Source of the DNA: TH-plancto1 sp043777375
Lineage (GTDB): Bacteria > Planctomycetota > Planctomycetia > Planctomycetales > Planctomycetaceae
Reading direction: 5' to 3'
Length of the DNA stretch: 64,000 nucleotides
NCBI GenBank assembly: GCA_043777375.1
Contig: JAYWHX010000007.1
Location: 1 to 64,000 of the forward strand
Numbering within the stretch: position 1 is the first letter of the stretch; the number at the start of each line of letters is the position of its first letter. The translations under genes were made by a program, and so were the position numbers. Below are positions 15,141-23,839 of the stretch, in pieces. A model generated the notes under the pieces. That model had not been told where the DNA came from and did not search any database. It saw nothing but the letters and a program-made list of their open reading frames with translations.

Positions 15141-17900
15141 CTACTTCTTCTCATCCGCACGCGACATCGGCACGCCGTGCTTGCGGAACAAGCGATCGGC
15201 AAAGCTGCCGTCGCGAGACCGCGATTGCTGCATGGCGTACATCGACAGGTCGCCCTGGCTTTCGAGGAATTGATTACGCATCACCTGCACCTCAGCCTCG
15301 GTTTCCGGGGAACGCTTCTCGATTCGAGTCACGTAATAGACCGAGCGGTCTTCGTTGGGAACAACGCCGGTCGCACCCGACTTCAATTCGTTAAAGACCT
15401 GGGCCATGAAGCTCTCGCCCGCCCCTTCGACACCCTGAACGGCCCCCAGTCGAGGAGAGTTATCCCCCCCGAACTGTCGTGGAGCCGTGGAGCGTTGCAG
15501 CCAAGAAAACTCACCCGTCGATTTGACGGTCACAAAGATGCTATTGTCCTTGTCGCCGGTGACCGTCTGCTCACCCAGGGCCTCGGCCATGGGCTTGTCA
15601 GACTTGGAGACCAGACTGGCCAGTTCTTGAGCACGCTTCTCAGCCAGAGGACGGGCCTTCAATGTTCTCCAGACCTTAATCACCTGATCTTTGACACCCG
15701 GTTCTTCCATGGTCAGCGGCTCGTGACCAGCGACATCCTCGATCTTCCAGTAGGCATAGCTCCCCTTCTGATCGATATCGAAAGCAGTCATCGCCGAGTA
15801 GAGGTCGTCTTCCTTGCTCTGGTTCACCATGTCGACCACTCGTCCCTGACGACCTACCAGTGCCCCACCGACCTGATGATCTTCCGAGGTCAGTAGTTCC
15901 TGCAGCGTCAGCAGCGGAGTCTCCGCATAGACCAATCCGTTTTTCTCGACGTACTCCTTCAGTCGCTTGGTCGCTTCTTCAGGAGACATCGCATCCTTGG
16001 ACAACTCCGTCGCCTTCGCGCCGTTCTTCTCGGCTAAAGCCTTCTGATGGTCGAGGTATTCCGCAACACCCAGATGCAGGTCGTTCATGTAATCCCGAGC
16101 GGCGTTGATCTTCGCTTCGACCAGCGGCCGCGTCTTTTCGGCCAGCAATTCGTCGCGAATCTGTTGCTTCAGGATTTCGTCCAGCGGACGCACCTTCGCC
16201 ACCGGCGGGGCGGGATCTCCATAGACATCCGTCTCCACCACCGGTGGAACGCTGAGCGGTGCATCGACTGGCTTTTCACCGGCCGGAGGTGCAGCATCGC
16301 TGGCGGGAGCTGCGGGAGCCTCGACAGGCTTTTCTACCGCTGCAGGTGCAGCGGGGGTTTCAGCGGGCGTTGCCGGGACAGCGGGCGTCTCGGCAGGAAC
16401 AGCTGCGGCGGCAGGAGACTCAGCTGCGGGTGCTTCCACCGCCGGAGCGGCTTCCGCTGGCTTCTCTTCAGCTGCGGGTTGATCCTGAATCAGGACGACC
16501 GGTTGCAGCTGAGTAATTCGAGGGCGCAATGAAGTCCCCTCGGGCTTGGCCGGCGGCTCAGCAGGCTTTTCTTCCGCAGCTGGAGCCGCTGGTTCGGCAG
16601 GCTTCGCTTCAACGGGGACAGCTGGGTCAGCCGGCGTACTGGCGGCTGGCGCTGCTGGTTCCGCAGGCTTGTCACCTTCCACGGGAGCGGCTGGCTCAAC
16701 GGGCGTTTCACCAACAGGTGCCGCTGGCTCGACGGGTTTCCCCCCGGTCGGAGCAGCAGGATCGACAGGCTCTGTGGGGGCTTTCGGCGTGGCGGGCAAC
16801 TCTGGCATATCCGGAAAGCTGAGGCCACTGCCGGGCCGTTGAACTGGCATCTCGCGCTGATAGCGCTCTTCATAGCGTTTTTGAATTTCTTCCTCAGTCA
16901 CCTCGCCGGCCTGCTTTTCCATCGTCTCGTAGACCGGCTCTAGATAGGCCAGCCGCACTCGTCGGGGCAGGTACAATCCGGGACGCCCCTCCTCCAGCTG
17001 GCCTTCGGGAGTGCTGTTCGGGAAATTCCCTTTGTACTTTTCAAAGACCTCTTTCAACTCGCCATCGGTCGGCAAAGCGTCCTTGTCGACAAAGTCCTGC
17101 ACGGGGACAGCCACAATTTGGGCCGACTGTCGGGTGTTTAGCTTGCGATGCATCTCCCAGACATCGACCGGAGTCATCCGGCCTCCGCCCAGCAGTATTT
17201 TGGCTGCCTGCCGCGCCCGCATCTCGTGGCAAACTGCCGCGATGACACTGTTCTCCGAGGAGTTCGGGAAACTGGCAATCGTATTCTTGATGGCTTCTGC
17301 GAACACCTTTTGTGTCAGCTGATCCTTGCCATCCGCGTCTTTCCCGGCGACCTGCTTGAGGAAGTCCATGGCCGCTTCGTCGGTGACCTGAATGCCCAGA
17401 TCCTTGGCCTCGCGGGTCAGCAGTTCGGAAATCAAGATGTCATTCGTCTGATCCTGCGAGCCGAAGCCGAACAGGTATTGCGGCAGCTGGAACTGGGCCA
17501 TGAAGCTGGAGTTCGGATTGCCCCCGTAATACACCAGATTGACCATGCGATTGGCCAACCCGCGCTGGCGACCGAGATCATCGAGGTCACTCACCGAGAG
17601 GTTGCCCGTGGTGGCGGAGATCGCCGCCGGGGGTCTTCCCAGAAACATGAAGATCAACGTGATCGCCAGGCCCAGGACACCGCCGAAGATGGCGTTCTCG
17701 CCAGACTTCCCGTCTCGGGCTCCCCAGACCCAACCGACAACGGCCAAGCTCCCGATCACCATCGCCGCCACTGCGAACGGTGATGACTCGCCCGAACTGT
17801 TCGCGGTGTCGGAAATAATGAATGATAAAACAGCAATGCCCGTGACGGCTGCCAAGGTCACCTTCTGGTGACGGCGAAAGAACTCAAACGGTGTCGACAT
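15141..17900 (-). CDS. SurA-type periplasmic peptidyl-prolyl isomerase-like protein with Pro/Ala/Glu repeat
   Basis: A 919-residue protein anchored by two hydrophobic segments at about 14-32 and 39-58. A SurA_N-like helical region follows (about 90-340), with LISELLTREAKDLGIQVTDE and DVWEMHRKLNTRQSAQIV, then a long low-complexity stretch of about 200 residues (365-560) made of VEPAAP/AAPA-type repeats. The C-terminal part contains a parvulin-like segment (HQVGGALVGRQGRVVDM). It probably assists folding or transit of envelope proteins. The start at 17900 is preceded by AAGGAT; 73 more codons are open upstream but not protein-like. The length greatly exceeds ordinary SurA. Confidence 0.75.
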   Translation of the reverse strand: MSTPFEFFRRHQKVTLAAVTGIAVLSFIISDTANSSGESSPFAVAAMVIGSLAVVGWVWGARDGKSGENAIFGGVLGLAITLIFMFLGRPPAAISATTGNLSVSDLDDLGRQRGLANRMVNLVYYGGNPNSSFMAQFQLPQYLFGFGSQDQTNDILISELLTREAKDLGIQVTDEAAMDFLKQVAGKDADGKDQLTQKVFAEAIKNTIASFPNSSENSVIAAVCHEMRARQAAKILLGGGRMTPVDVWEMHRKLNTRQSAQIVAVPVQDFVDKDALPTDGELKEVFEKYKGNFPNSTPEGQLEEGRPGLYLPRRVRLAYLEPVYETMEKQAGEVTEEEIQKRYEERYQREMPVQRPGSGLSFPDMPELPATPKAPTEPVDPAAPTGGKPVEPAAPVGETPVEPAAPVEGDKPAEPAAPAASTPADPAVPVEAKPAEPAAPAAEEKPAEPPAKPEGTSLRPRITQLQPVVLIQDQPAAEEKPAEAAPAVEAPAAESPAAAAVPAETPAVPATPAETPAAPAAVEKPVEAPAAPASDAAPPAGEKPVDAPLSVPPVVETDVYGDPAPPVAKVRPLDEILKQQIRDELLAEKTRPLVEAKINAARDYMNDLHLGVAEYLDHQKALAEKNGAKATELSKDAMSPEEATKRLKEYVEKNGLVYAETPLLTLQELLTSEDHQVGGALVGRQGRVVDMVNQSKEDDLYSAMTAFDIDQKGSYAYWKIEDVAGHEPLTMEEPGVKDQVIKVWRTLKARPLAEKRAQELASLVSKSDKPMAEALGEQTVTGDKDNSIFVTVKSTGEFSWLQRSTAPRQFGGDNSPRLGAVQGVEGAGESFMAQVFNELKSGATGVVPNEDRSVYYVTRIEKRSPETEAEVQVMRNQFLESQGDLSMYAMQQSRSRDGSFADRLFRKHGVPMSRADEKK
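16200..16800 (-). repeat. In-frame Pro/Ala/Glu-coding low-complexity repeat
   Basis: Degenerate 12-30 base units coding for VEPAAP, EKPAEPAAP and AVPAETPAVPATPAE. The expected protein is an extended, disordered spacer that could cross the periplasm. The opposite strand is also open (Ala/Gly/Ser-rich) but is only a shadow. Confidence 0.75.
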
Positions 17901-18399
17901 CCGTGATCCTTGACTGCATAGACGCGATCGGGAATTCGAGCGCGAGTGTCCTGGTGGGCTCTCGGGGCATCCGTCGGAAGCCCGGACGAGATTTTTTCCC
18001 GAGTCCTGGGACCCCGGCTCAAACCGCATTCGACCGCAGAAAAGACTGGGGTTGATCGCTAAACGAGAGACAGGACCCCCAACTCGGCACAGGGGCCGTG
18101 ACTTGACAACCAGACGCAAAATTCCGTAAGGAAGCTCACGACTTATTGTGGTCGGAAGGTGGCGAGCCGCATTGTAGCTCTCCCCACCCCCCCCGCAAGA
18201 GGGACCGAAGGACAGCCGTCGGCCGTCAGCTTTCAGCAGTCAGCCAGAGGATGGTCGACCGCAGGGGGCTGTCGTTGGACGGCGAGGATTCCATCGTTTC
18301 TGGCTGACCGCTGACGGCTGATGGCTGACAGCTTCAGGCAACTCTGGCTGATCGCTGACGGCTGATGGCTGACAGCTCCTCTCAAGAATCGGGTGTTCG
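17901..18399. other. Intergenic region between divergent genes
   Basis: Five hundred bases between the SurA-like gene and topA. The right part (18215-18378) is repeat sequence; the left part should hold the promoter of the SurA-like gene, but no clear hexamers were identified. No coding region is supported. Confidence 0.5.
18215..18378. repeat. GGCTGACNGCTGACGGCTGATGGCTGACAG repeat cluster
   Basis: Two direct copies of a 33-base unit (18301-18333 and 18346-18378) differ at one base. A third, inverted and diverged copy is at 18215-18246. Related units occur at 3759 inside a gene and at 48874. Their position directly before topA means they probably lie in or near its promoter region. Confidence 0.75.
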
Positions 18400-21063
18400 G
18401 TGGCTGACAAGTCGAAGAGCAAGATGACCTTGGTGATCGTGGAATCACCCGCCAAGGCCAAGAAAATCGGTGGCTTCCTCGGCAGTAATTACGAGGTCTT
18501 GGCCAGCGTCGGTCACATTCGCGACCTGCCCCAAAAGGCTGCCGATGTCACCAAAGAGATGAAAGAGATGGGCTGGACGGCTCTGGGCGTGGATGTCGAG
18601 AAGGACTTCGCCCCGCTGTATCTCGTGCCCGCTGAGAAGAAGAAAACAATCGCGGAGCTGAAGCGAGCCCTCAAAGGTGCCGACGAACTCATTCTGGCGA
18701 CAGACGAAGACCGCGAAGGCGAAAGCATTGGCTGGCACCTCGCGGACCTGCTGCAACCCAAGGTTCCCGTCAAGCGAATGGTGTTCTCCGAAATCACCAA
18801 ACCGGCCATTCTCGACGCGCTGAAACATACCCGCGATCTCGATATGAATCTGGTCCGGGCGCAGGAAACCCGCCGCGTCCTCGACCGGCTCTACGGCTAC
18901 ACCCTCAGCCCCCTGCTCTGGAAGAAAGTCGCCCCCAAGCTCTCCGCCGGACGAGTGCAGAGCGTGGCCGTGCGGGTCATGGTCCAGCGGGAACTCGAAC
19001 GCCAGGCATTCCGCAGCGGAACATACTGGGATATAAAGGCTTACGTAACCTCTCCCACGGGCAGCCACTTCACCGCCGAGCTCGCCACCGTCGGCGGTAA
19101 ACGCATCGCCGCTGGGAAGGATTTCGACGAGAACACCGGGCGTTTGCAGGACTCGGTCGCGGGCAAAATCGTACTTCTTGACGAGCAACTGGCCAAGGAT
19201 GTCCAAGCCCGGATTAAGGACGCCCCGTGGACCGTCTCCTCGGTTGATTCGAAGCAATCCGTTCGCCGCCCGAGTGCTCCGTTCACCACCAGTAGCCTCC
19301 AGCAGGACGCCAACAACAAGCTGCGACTGTCCGCCAAGGAGACCATGCAGGTCGCCCAGCGACTGTATGAAGACGGCTACATCACTTACATGCGAACCGA
19401 CAGCGTGAACCTGTCTCAGGAAGCCGTCACAGCGGCCCGCACGCGGATCGCGGAGACCTATGGGCAGGACTACCTCAGCCCGACCCCGCGCGTCTTCGCC
19501 AGCAAGACGAAAAACGCCCAAGAGGCCCATGAAGCCATCCGCCCGGCGGGCACTGAGATGCTGACCGGCGACCAGATCGGCCTCAGCGGGCGCGAGCTGT
19601 CTCTCTATGAATTGATCTGGAAGCGGACGATGGCCTGCCAGATGGCGGATGCTCGACTGCGGCAGGAATCGGCCACGATCACAGTTGCCGACACCGAGTT
19701 CCGCGCGACTGGCCAAGTCGTCGAGTTCCCCGGCTTCTTCCGAGCCTATGTCGAGGGTGCAGACGATCCCGAAGCGGCTCTGGAAGACCGTGACACGGCC
19801 TTGCCCCCCCTCAAAGAGAACGACAAGATCGGCCTCCAAAAGATCGAGCCGCTTGGCCACGAAACCAAGCCCCCCGCGCGATACACCGAAGCCACCATCG
19901 TCAAGAAACTGGAAGCCGAAGGGGTCGGACGCCCGTCCACCTATGCCAGTATCATCAGCACGGTGCAGGACCGGGGCTACGTGGTCAAGGCCGCCAACCA
20001 GTTAATCCCCACCTTCAAGGCGTTCGCCGTCTCGAAGCTGCTTGAGGAATACTTCCCCAAGCTGGTCGACCTGCAATTCACCGCTCAGATGGAGCAGTCA
20101 CTGGACGATATCTCGAACGGGGTGCAAGAGTACCTGCCGTACCTGCGTCAGTTCTACTCGGGCGAACAGGGACTCGAAGCCACCGTCAAGCACCAGGAAG
20201 CGAATATCGACCCCAAGAAGGCATGTTCGGTCGAGATCGAGGGACTTAACGCCACCGTCCGCATCGGTCGCTATGGCCCCTACCTGCAACGCATCAACGG
20301 CGAGGAAACCCTGACAGCTCCTCTGCCCGAGGATGTCTCCCCCGCCGACATCAATAATGAAATGGCTGACAAGCTGTTCGAGGCCAAGGCCCGCGGGCCG
20401 GAATCACTCGGCATGCACCCGGACGAAGGGGTGCCGGTCTTCTCGCTAACCGGGCGATTCGGTCCGTACGTCCAGCTCGGTGAGGTGAGCGACGAGAACC
20501 CCAAGCCCAAGCGGTCGTCGATTCCCAAGGGCACCGACCCGGCGAACGTGACGCTCGCCTTGGCCCTCCAACTCCTGAGCATGCCGCGTAACCTCGGCCC
20601 GCACCCCGAGGACGGCAAACCCGTCAACGCGGGCATTGGCCGATTCGGCCCATACGTGGAGCACAACCGCAAGTTTAAGTCGCTGCAGAAGACCGACGAT
20701 GTGCTGACGATCGGGCTGCCGCGCGGGTTGGAACTGCTGGCGATGGCGCGAGTGAAAGCCGGAGCTGAGCCGATCCGCGATCTCGGCAAACACCCCGAGG
20801 ACGACGAGCCCGTCGGCATCTACGATGGCAAGTACGGCCACTACGTGAAGCACGGCGACATCAACGCCACCATCCCCAAGGGCTCCGACATCGCCACCTT
20901 CACCCTCGAAGAAGCGATCCCGCTGCTCGCCGAACGCGCAGCTGCAGGCGGCGGAAAGAAGACCAAGAAGAAAGCCGCCGCCAAGAAGACGACCAAGAAG
21001 GCCGCTACCAAGAAAAAAGCAGTGAAGAAGAAGGCCGCCAAGAAGGTCGCAGAGGCCGAGTAA
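18400..21063 (+). CDS. topA: DNA topoisomerase I
   Basis: An 887-residue type IA topoisomerase that relaxes negative supercoils. The N-terminal Toprim domain has LVIVESPAKAKKI and ATDEDREGE; the active-site tyrosine is in ITYMRTDSVNLS; SAGRVQSVA and EAHEAIRPA are also present. Instead of Cys4 zinc fingers, the C-terminus has several RFGPYV-type repeats (YGPYLQR, FGPYVQL, FGPYVEH, YGHYVKH), as in actinobacterial-style enzymes. It ends in a Lys/Ala-rich tail of about 35 residues that should bind DNA non-specifically. The start codon is GTG at 18400, directly after the repeat cluster. Confidence 0.95.
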   Translation: MADKSKSKMTLVIVESPAKAKKIGGFLGSNYEVLASVGHIRDLPQKAADVTKEMKEMGWTALGVDVEKDFAPLYLVPAEKKKTIAELKRALKGADELILATDEDREGESIGWHLADLLQPKVPVKRMVFSEITKPAILDALKHTRDLDMNLVRAQETRRVLDRLYGYTLSPLLWKKVAPKLSAGRVQSVAVRVMVQRELERQAFRSGTYWDIKAYVTSPTGSHFTAELATVGGKRIAAGKDFDENTGRLQDSVAGKIVLLDEQLAKDVQARIKDAPWTVSSVDSKQSVRRPSAPFTTSSLQQDANNKLRLSAKETMQVAQRLYEDGYITYMRTDSVNLSQEAVTAARTRIAETYGQDYLSPTPRVFASKTKNAQEAHEAIRPAGTEMLTGDQIGLSGRELSLYELIWKRTMACQMADARLRQESATITVADTEFRATGQVVEFPGFFRAYVEGADDPEAALEDRDTALPPLKENDKIGLQKIEPLGHETKPPARYTEATIVKKLEAEGVGRPSTYASIISTVQDRGYVVKAANQLIPTFKAFAVSKLLEEYFPKLVDLQFTAQMEQSLDDISNGVQEYLPYLRQFYSGEQGLEATVKHQEANIDPKKACSVEIEGLNATVRIGRYGPYLQRINGEETLTAPLPEDVSPADINNEMADKLFEAKARGPESLGMHPDEGVPVFSLTGRFGPYVQLGEVSDENPKPKRSSIPKGTDPANVTLALALQLLSMPRNLGPHPEDGKPVNAGIGRFGPYVEHNRKFKSLQKTDDVLTIGLPRGLELLAMARVKAGAEPIRDLGKHPEDDEPVGIYDGKYGHYVKHGDINATIPKGSDIATFTLEEAIPLLAERAAAGGGKKTKKKAAAKKTTKKAATKKKAVKKKAAKKVAEAE

Positions 21064-21325
21064 CCCGTCGGCAATTCAGGCAACGTAGCGGAAGTCGTCA
21101 GACTTTCGCCGTCTGAATCGCTGCCGAATCACCGCGGGATGGCCCTGGCATCCCGCCTGCCCCCCATTGCTGGTACACCGATGAAAATGGCCACATGAGG
21201 CATCCCGTGTTTCGTGTGGCCTGGGGCATCGAGGCCACTTCACGGCTTCCTGATTCGTCCGGGAGTGCCACAACCCTTCCTAGCGTTCGGTAATGTCGGC
21301 CCCCTTCGCCCTCCCTGCGAAGCAC

Positions 21326-21964
21326 TCACGCCGCTCGTGTCTCGTGCCACGGGATGAGCTTGGGGATCGGCACCTGAGCCCCGATGACAGCTCCGTGGGC
21401 ATCTCGGAGGGCGGCCAGGTCGTGGTGCAGGAACTTCAGCAGCGGAGAACGTGGCGATCGGCGGCGCAGGTAGCCTTGGCACAACATCTCCACGATCTCA
21501 TCGTAGACCTTGTGGCTGGCCGAATGAGCGTAGCACCGGCCACCAAACCGCCGAATATCGCCGTCAAATCGCGGGCTGATGTGGTACAGCTCGTGGACCA
21601 AGGTGTTGAGCTTCTCCTCAAACGGGAGATCAAAGAACCTCGGCAAATAGACCGACAGGATATAGGACTGTTCGCGAGCCCCCGCGTAAAGCCGCTGGAT
21701 TGTCCAGGTTTGGCCGTCTCGCACGGTGGTCAGTTCGCCACCCTCAAACCGCAGCGGCGTCAGCTTCGCCAGCATCCCATGGGAAGTCCCCCGGCGAGTC
21801 TGACAAAATGACAACGCCACGCGATCCATTTGCACGTGCCGCAGATCCGGAACGCGGACTGACAAATCCTCACAGACAGCTGTCAAAGCCGCAGTGATAT
21901 CAAACCCTTCAAGGGTAGCGAATCCGTTCGCGTGTGCAGGCACAGCTGTTCCGAGAACATCCAT
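21326..21964 (-). CDS. Putative zinc metallopeptidase (phage-type HELYH family)
   Basis: A 212-residue protein with LNTLVHELYHISPRFDGD, an HExxH zinc-binding site. The following RRFGGRCYAHS supplies a possible third ligand. This arrangement matches a family of small, poorly characterised bacterial and phage metallopeptidases. There is no signal peptide, so it should act in the cytoplasm. The ATG at 21964 has GAGG upstream. It lies after the ribosomal operon on the same strand but beyond that operon's terminator, so it is probably transcribed separately. Substrate unknown. Confidence 0.72.
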   Translation of the reverse strand: MDVLGTAVPAHANGFATLEGFDITAALTAVCEDLSVRVPDLRHVQMDRVALSFCQTRRGTSHGMLAKLTPLRFEGGELTTVRDGQTWTIQRLYAGAREQSYILSVYLPRFFDLPFEEKLNTLVHELYHISPRFDGDIRRFGGRCYAHSASHKVYDEIVEMLCQGYLRRRSPRSPLLKFLHHDLAALRDAHGAVIGAQVPIPKLIPWHETRAA

Positions 21965-21990
21965 GTTCCCGGCCTCTCAAGTCAAGAGGC

Positions 21991-22020
21991 AAAAAAAAGG
22001 GCAGGCGAATTCGCCTGCCC
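21991..22020 (-). terminator. Terminator of the alpha ribosomal operon
   Basis: A perfect 22-base palindrome (GGGCAGGCGA half) at 21999-22020 is followed on the minus strand by eight T. It lies 53 bases after rplQ and closes the long ribosomal transcript. Confidence 0.85.
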
Positions 22021-22073
22021 TCTGTCTGTTCGAAACTCGCGATCACAATTGGATCGCAGCCACCGTGAAGTGA

Positions 22074-22649
22074 CTAGTTAGCAGCAGCCTGCTCGACGAC
22101 GGGAGCCGTCCGCTGCTTCTTGCGATCGCGATCATTGCCAACGAATTCAATGATCGCCAGTGGGCTGGCGTCATTCTGTCGAACTCGTGCCAGACGCACA
22201 ATACGAGTGTAACCGCCTTCGCGATCCTGCATGGAAGGTCCGATCTTATCAAACAAGACCGAGACTGCTTCCTTGTCGCGAAGTAGAGCGAACGCCCGGC
22301 GTCGGAGTGCGACAGCAGGAGCAATCGCCTGATTCCACTTCCGCCAGGATTCCGACTTACGCCATTCGGACCACTCAGTGGTGTTCCGAGCAGCAGACGT
22401 GGCGAACTCCGCGGCCTTGGCCTGGTAAGGCAAAGCGCGACGAGCCATCGTGACCAGTTTTTCAACGTAGGGTCGCAGTTCTTTGGCCTTCGGGACGGTC
22501 GTCTCGATACGACCAGGAACAATCCAACGCTTCTCAGGATCCAACTCCCGAGTCGCCGTTTTGATCAAACTGGCAGCCATGTTAGAAAACATGGCGTGGC
22601 GGTGAGACGATGTCCGCCCTAATGTCCGGCCTCGAAGACGATGACGCAT
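22074..22649 (-). CDS. rplQ: 50S ribosomal protein L17 with internal insertion
   Basis: L17 sits at the peptide-exit-tunnel surface of the large subunit. The protein starts MRHRLRGRTLGRTSSHRHAM and ends with GGYTRIVRLARVRQNDAS and AIIEFV, both standard. At 191 residues it is much longer than the usual 115-130. About 45 extra residues (around 71-113, Trp- and Ala-rich) sit between VEKLVTMAR and RRRAFALLRDKEAV, and a few more around EKRWIVPGR. The reading frame is intact, so this looks like a lineage-specific insertion. The start is at 22649, six codons inside the open frame. Confidence 0.93.
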   Translation of the reverse strand: MRHRLRGRTLGRTSSHRHAMFSNMAASLIKTATRELDPEKRWIVPGRIETTVPKAKELRPYVEKLVTMARRALPYQAKAAEFATSAARNTTEWSEWRKSESWRKWNQAIAPAVALRRRAFALLRDKEAVSVLFDKIGPSMQDREGGYTRIVRLARVRQNDASPLAIIEFVGNDRDRKKQRTAPVVEQAAAN

Positions 22650-22727
22650 ATCTGCACCTGCTCTCACACAATCCGAAACGTTGTCCGATTCCCGATGAGC
22701 CAGTCCGCCAGCTCGACTCTCCCGACA

Positions 22728-23741
22728 CTACTTCCGCAGTGACGACTGGTTCGGGACCTTCATCCCAAGTCGCAAACTCAACGCCGCCAGACGCTCTTTC
22801 ACCTCATCCAGAGTCGTCTCACCAAAGTTGCGAACTTGCAACAATTGATCTTCTGTCCGCCCTACAAGGTCACGAACTGATGTAATCCCCTCGGATTCCA
22901 AACAATTCGTTGCTCGCACAGACAGATTCAACTCAGCCAGCGACTGGCTCAGCCGATCTTCCAACTCAAGATCGAGAGGCGAATAACTGCCCGGATCAGG
23001 GATCTTATCGGAAATGGAATCGTCGAGCAAATCCGATGGTTCACGGTAGTTGATGAATGGGTTCAGGTGCTTCCGGAGAATCTTGGCCGCCTCGACAAGA
23101 GCCATGTCCGGCTTGACAGTCCCGTTCGTCCAAATCTCCAATGTCAGCTTGTCGTAATTGATCCGCGATCCCACACGGGTATCGTCGATCTTGTATCGAA
23201 CTCGGAGCACTGGAGAAAAGGCTGCATCGAGCGGAATCGTGCCCAACTCGGGCATCTTCTCGTGAATCTCCGAAGCTGTGGTGTAGCCGCGACCGTTTTC
23301 CACCGTCAATTCAATATTGAGTGAAACATCGCCTGTGACAGTCGCGATCACTAAGTCGCGATTGATAACCTCCACTTGGTCATCGCAAATGATGTCGCCA
23401 GCAGTCACTACACCGGGCTCATGACGTTCAATGCGGAGAGTCTTGGTGGTCGTCGAGTGGTTCTTCACCACAAGAGACTTGAGATTCAGGCAGATATCAG
23501 TGACATCTTCAACGACACCCGGAATGGTCGTAAATTCGTGCTGAACACCCTGAATCTTGGCACGAGTGACAGCACTCCCCTCGAGACTGGATAAGAGGAT
23601 GCGGCGCAGACTATTGGCGAGGGTATGACCAAACGTCCTCTCGAAAGGCTCAATCACGAACTTTCCATAGGTCGCAGTCAAACCTTCGGTATCGGGAACA
23701 ACCCGGCTGGGCAACTCCAAGTTTCTCCATCGAATCCGCAT
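22728..23741 (-). CDS. rpoA: RNA polymerase alpha subunit, downstream paralogue
   Basis: A 337-residue complete alpha subunit: N-terminal assembly domain (GHTLANSLRRILLSSLEG) and C-terminal DNA/activator-binding domain (SVRATNCLESEGI, DLVGRTEDQLLQVRNFGE). By hand alignment it is about 87 percent identical to the copy just upstream. Differences are concentrated at residues 17-45 and in the inter-domain linker (about 237-260). Both copies keep the alpha-CTD Arg/Asn/Cys of RATNC. It has its own ribosome-binding site (GGGGGA) and shows no sign of decay, so two alpha subunits are probably made and could form heterodimers. Confidence 0.95.
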   Translation of the reverse strand: MRIRWRNLELPSRVVPDTEGLTATYGKFVIEPFERTFGHTLANSLRRILLSSLEGSAVTRAKIQGVQHEFTTIPGVVEDVTDICLNLKSLVVKNHSTTTKTLRIERHEPGVVTAGDIICDDQVEVINRDLVIATVTGDVSLNIELTVENGRGYTTASEIHEKMPELGTIPLDAAFSPVLRVRYKIDDTRVGSRINYDKLTLEIWTNGTVKPDMALVEAAKILRKHLNPFINYREPSDLLDDSISDKIPDPGSYSPLDLELEDRLSQSLAELNLSVRATNCLESEGITSVRDLVGRTEDQLLQVRNFGETTLDEVKERLAALSLRLGMKVPNQSSLRK

Positions 23742-23839
23742 GATAACATTCCCCCACAACCACAGTGAAACGGCCGTCAAGTTCCGTAATAGGGCAAATC
23801 ACTGCCATCCTGATTCCGGACACTTGCAGGCTGAAGAGT

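Noticed and set aside
16546..16842. Ala/Gly/Ser repeat protein on the plus strand
   Set aside because: It mirrors the Pro/Ala/Glu repeat coded on the minus strand and has no start signals of its own.
18445..19860. A 471-codon open frame on the minus strand inside topA
   Set aside because: It is a shadow of the topA codons in G+C-rich DNA; topA on the plus strand has full family motifs.
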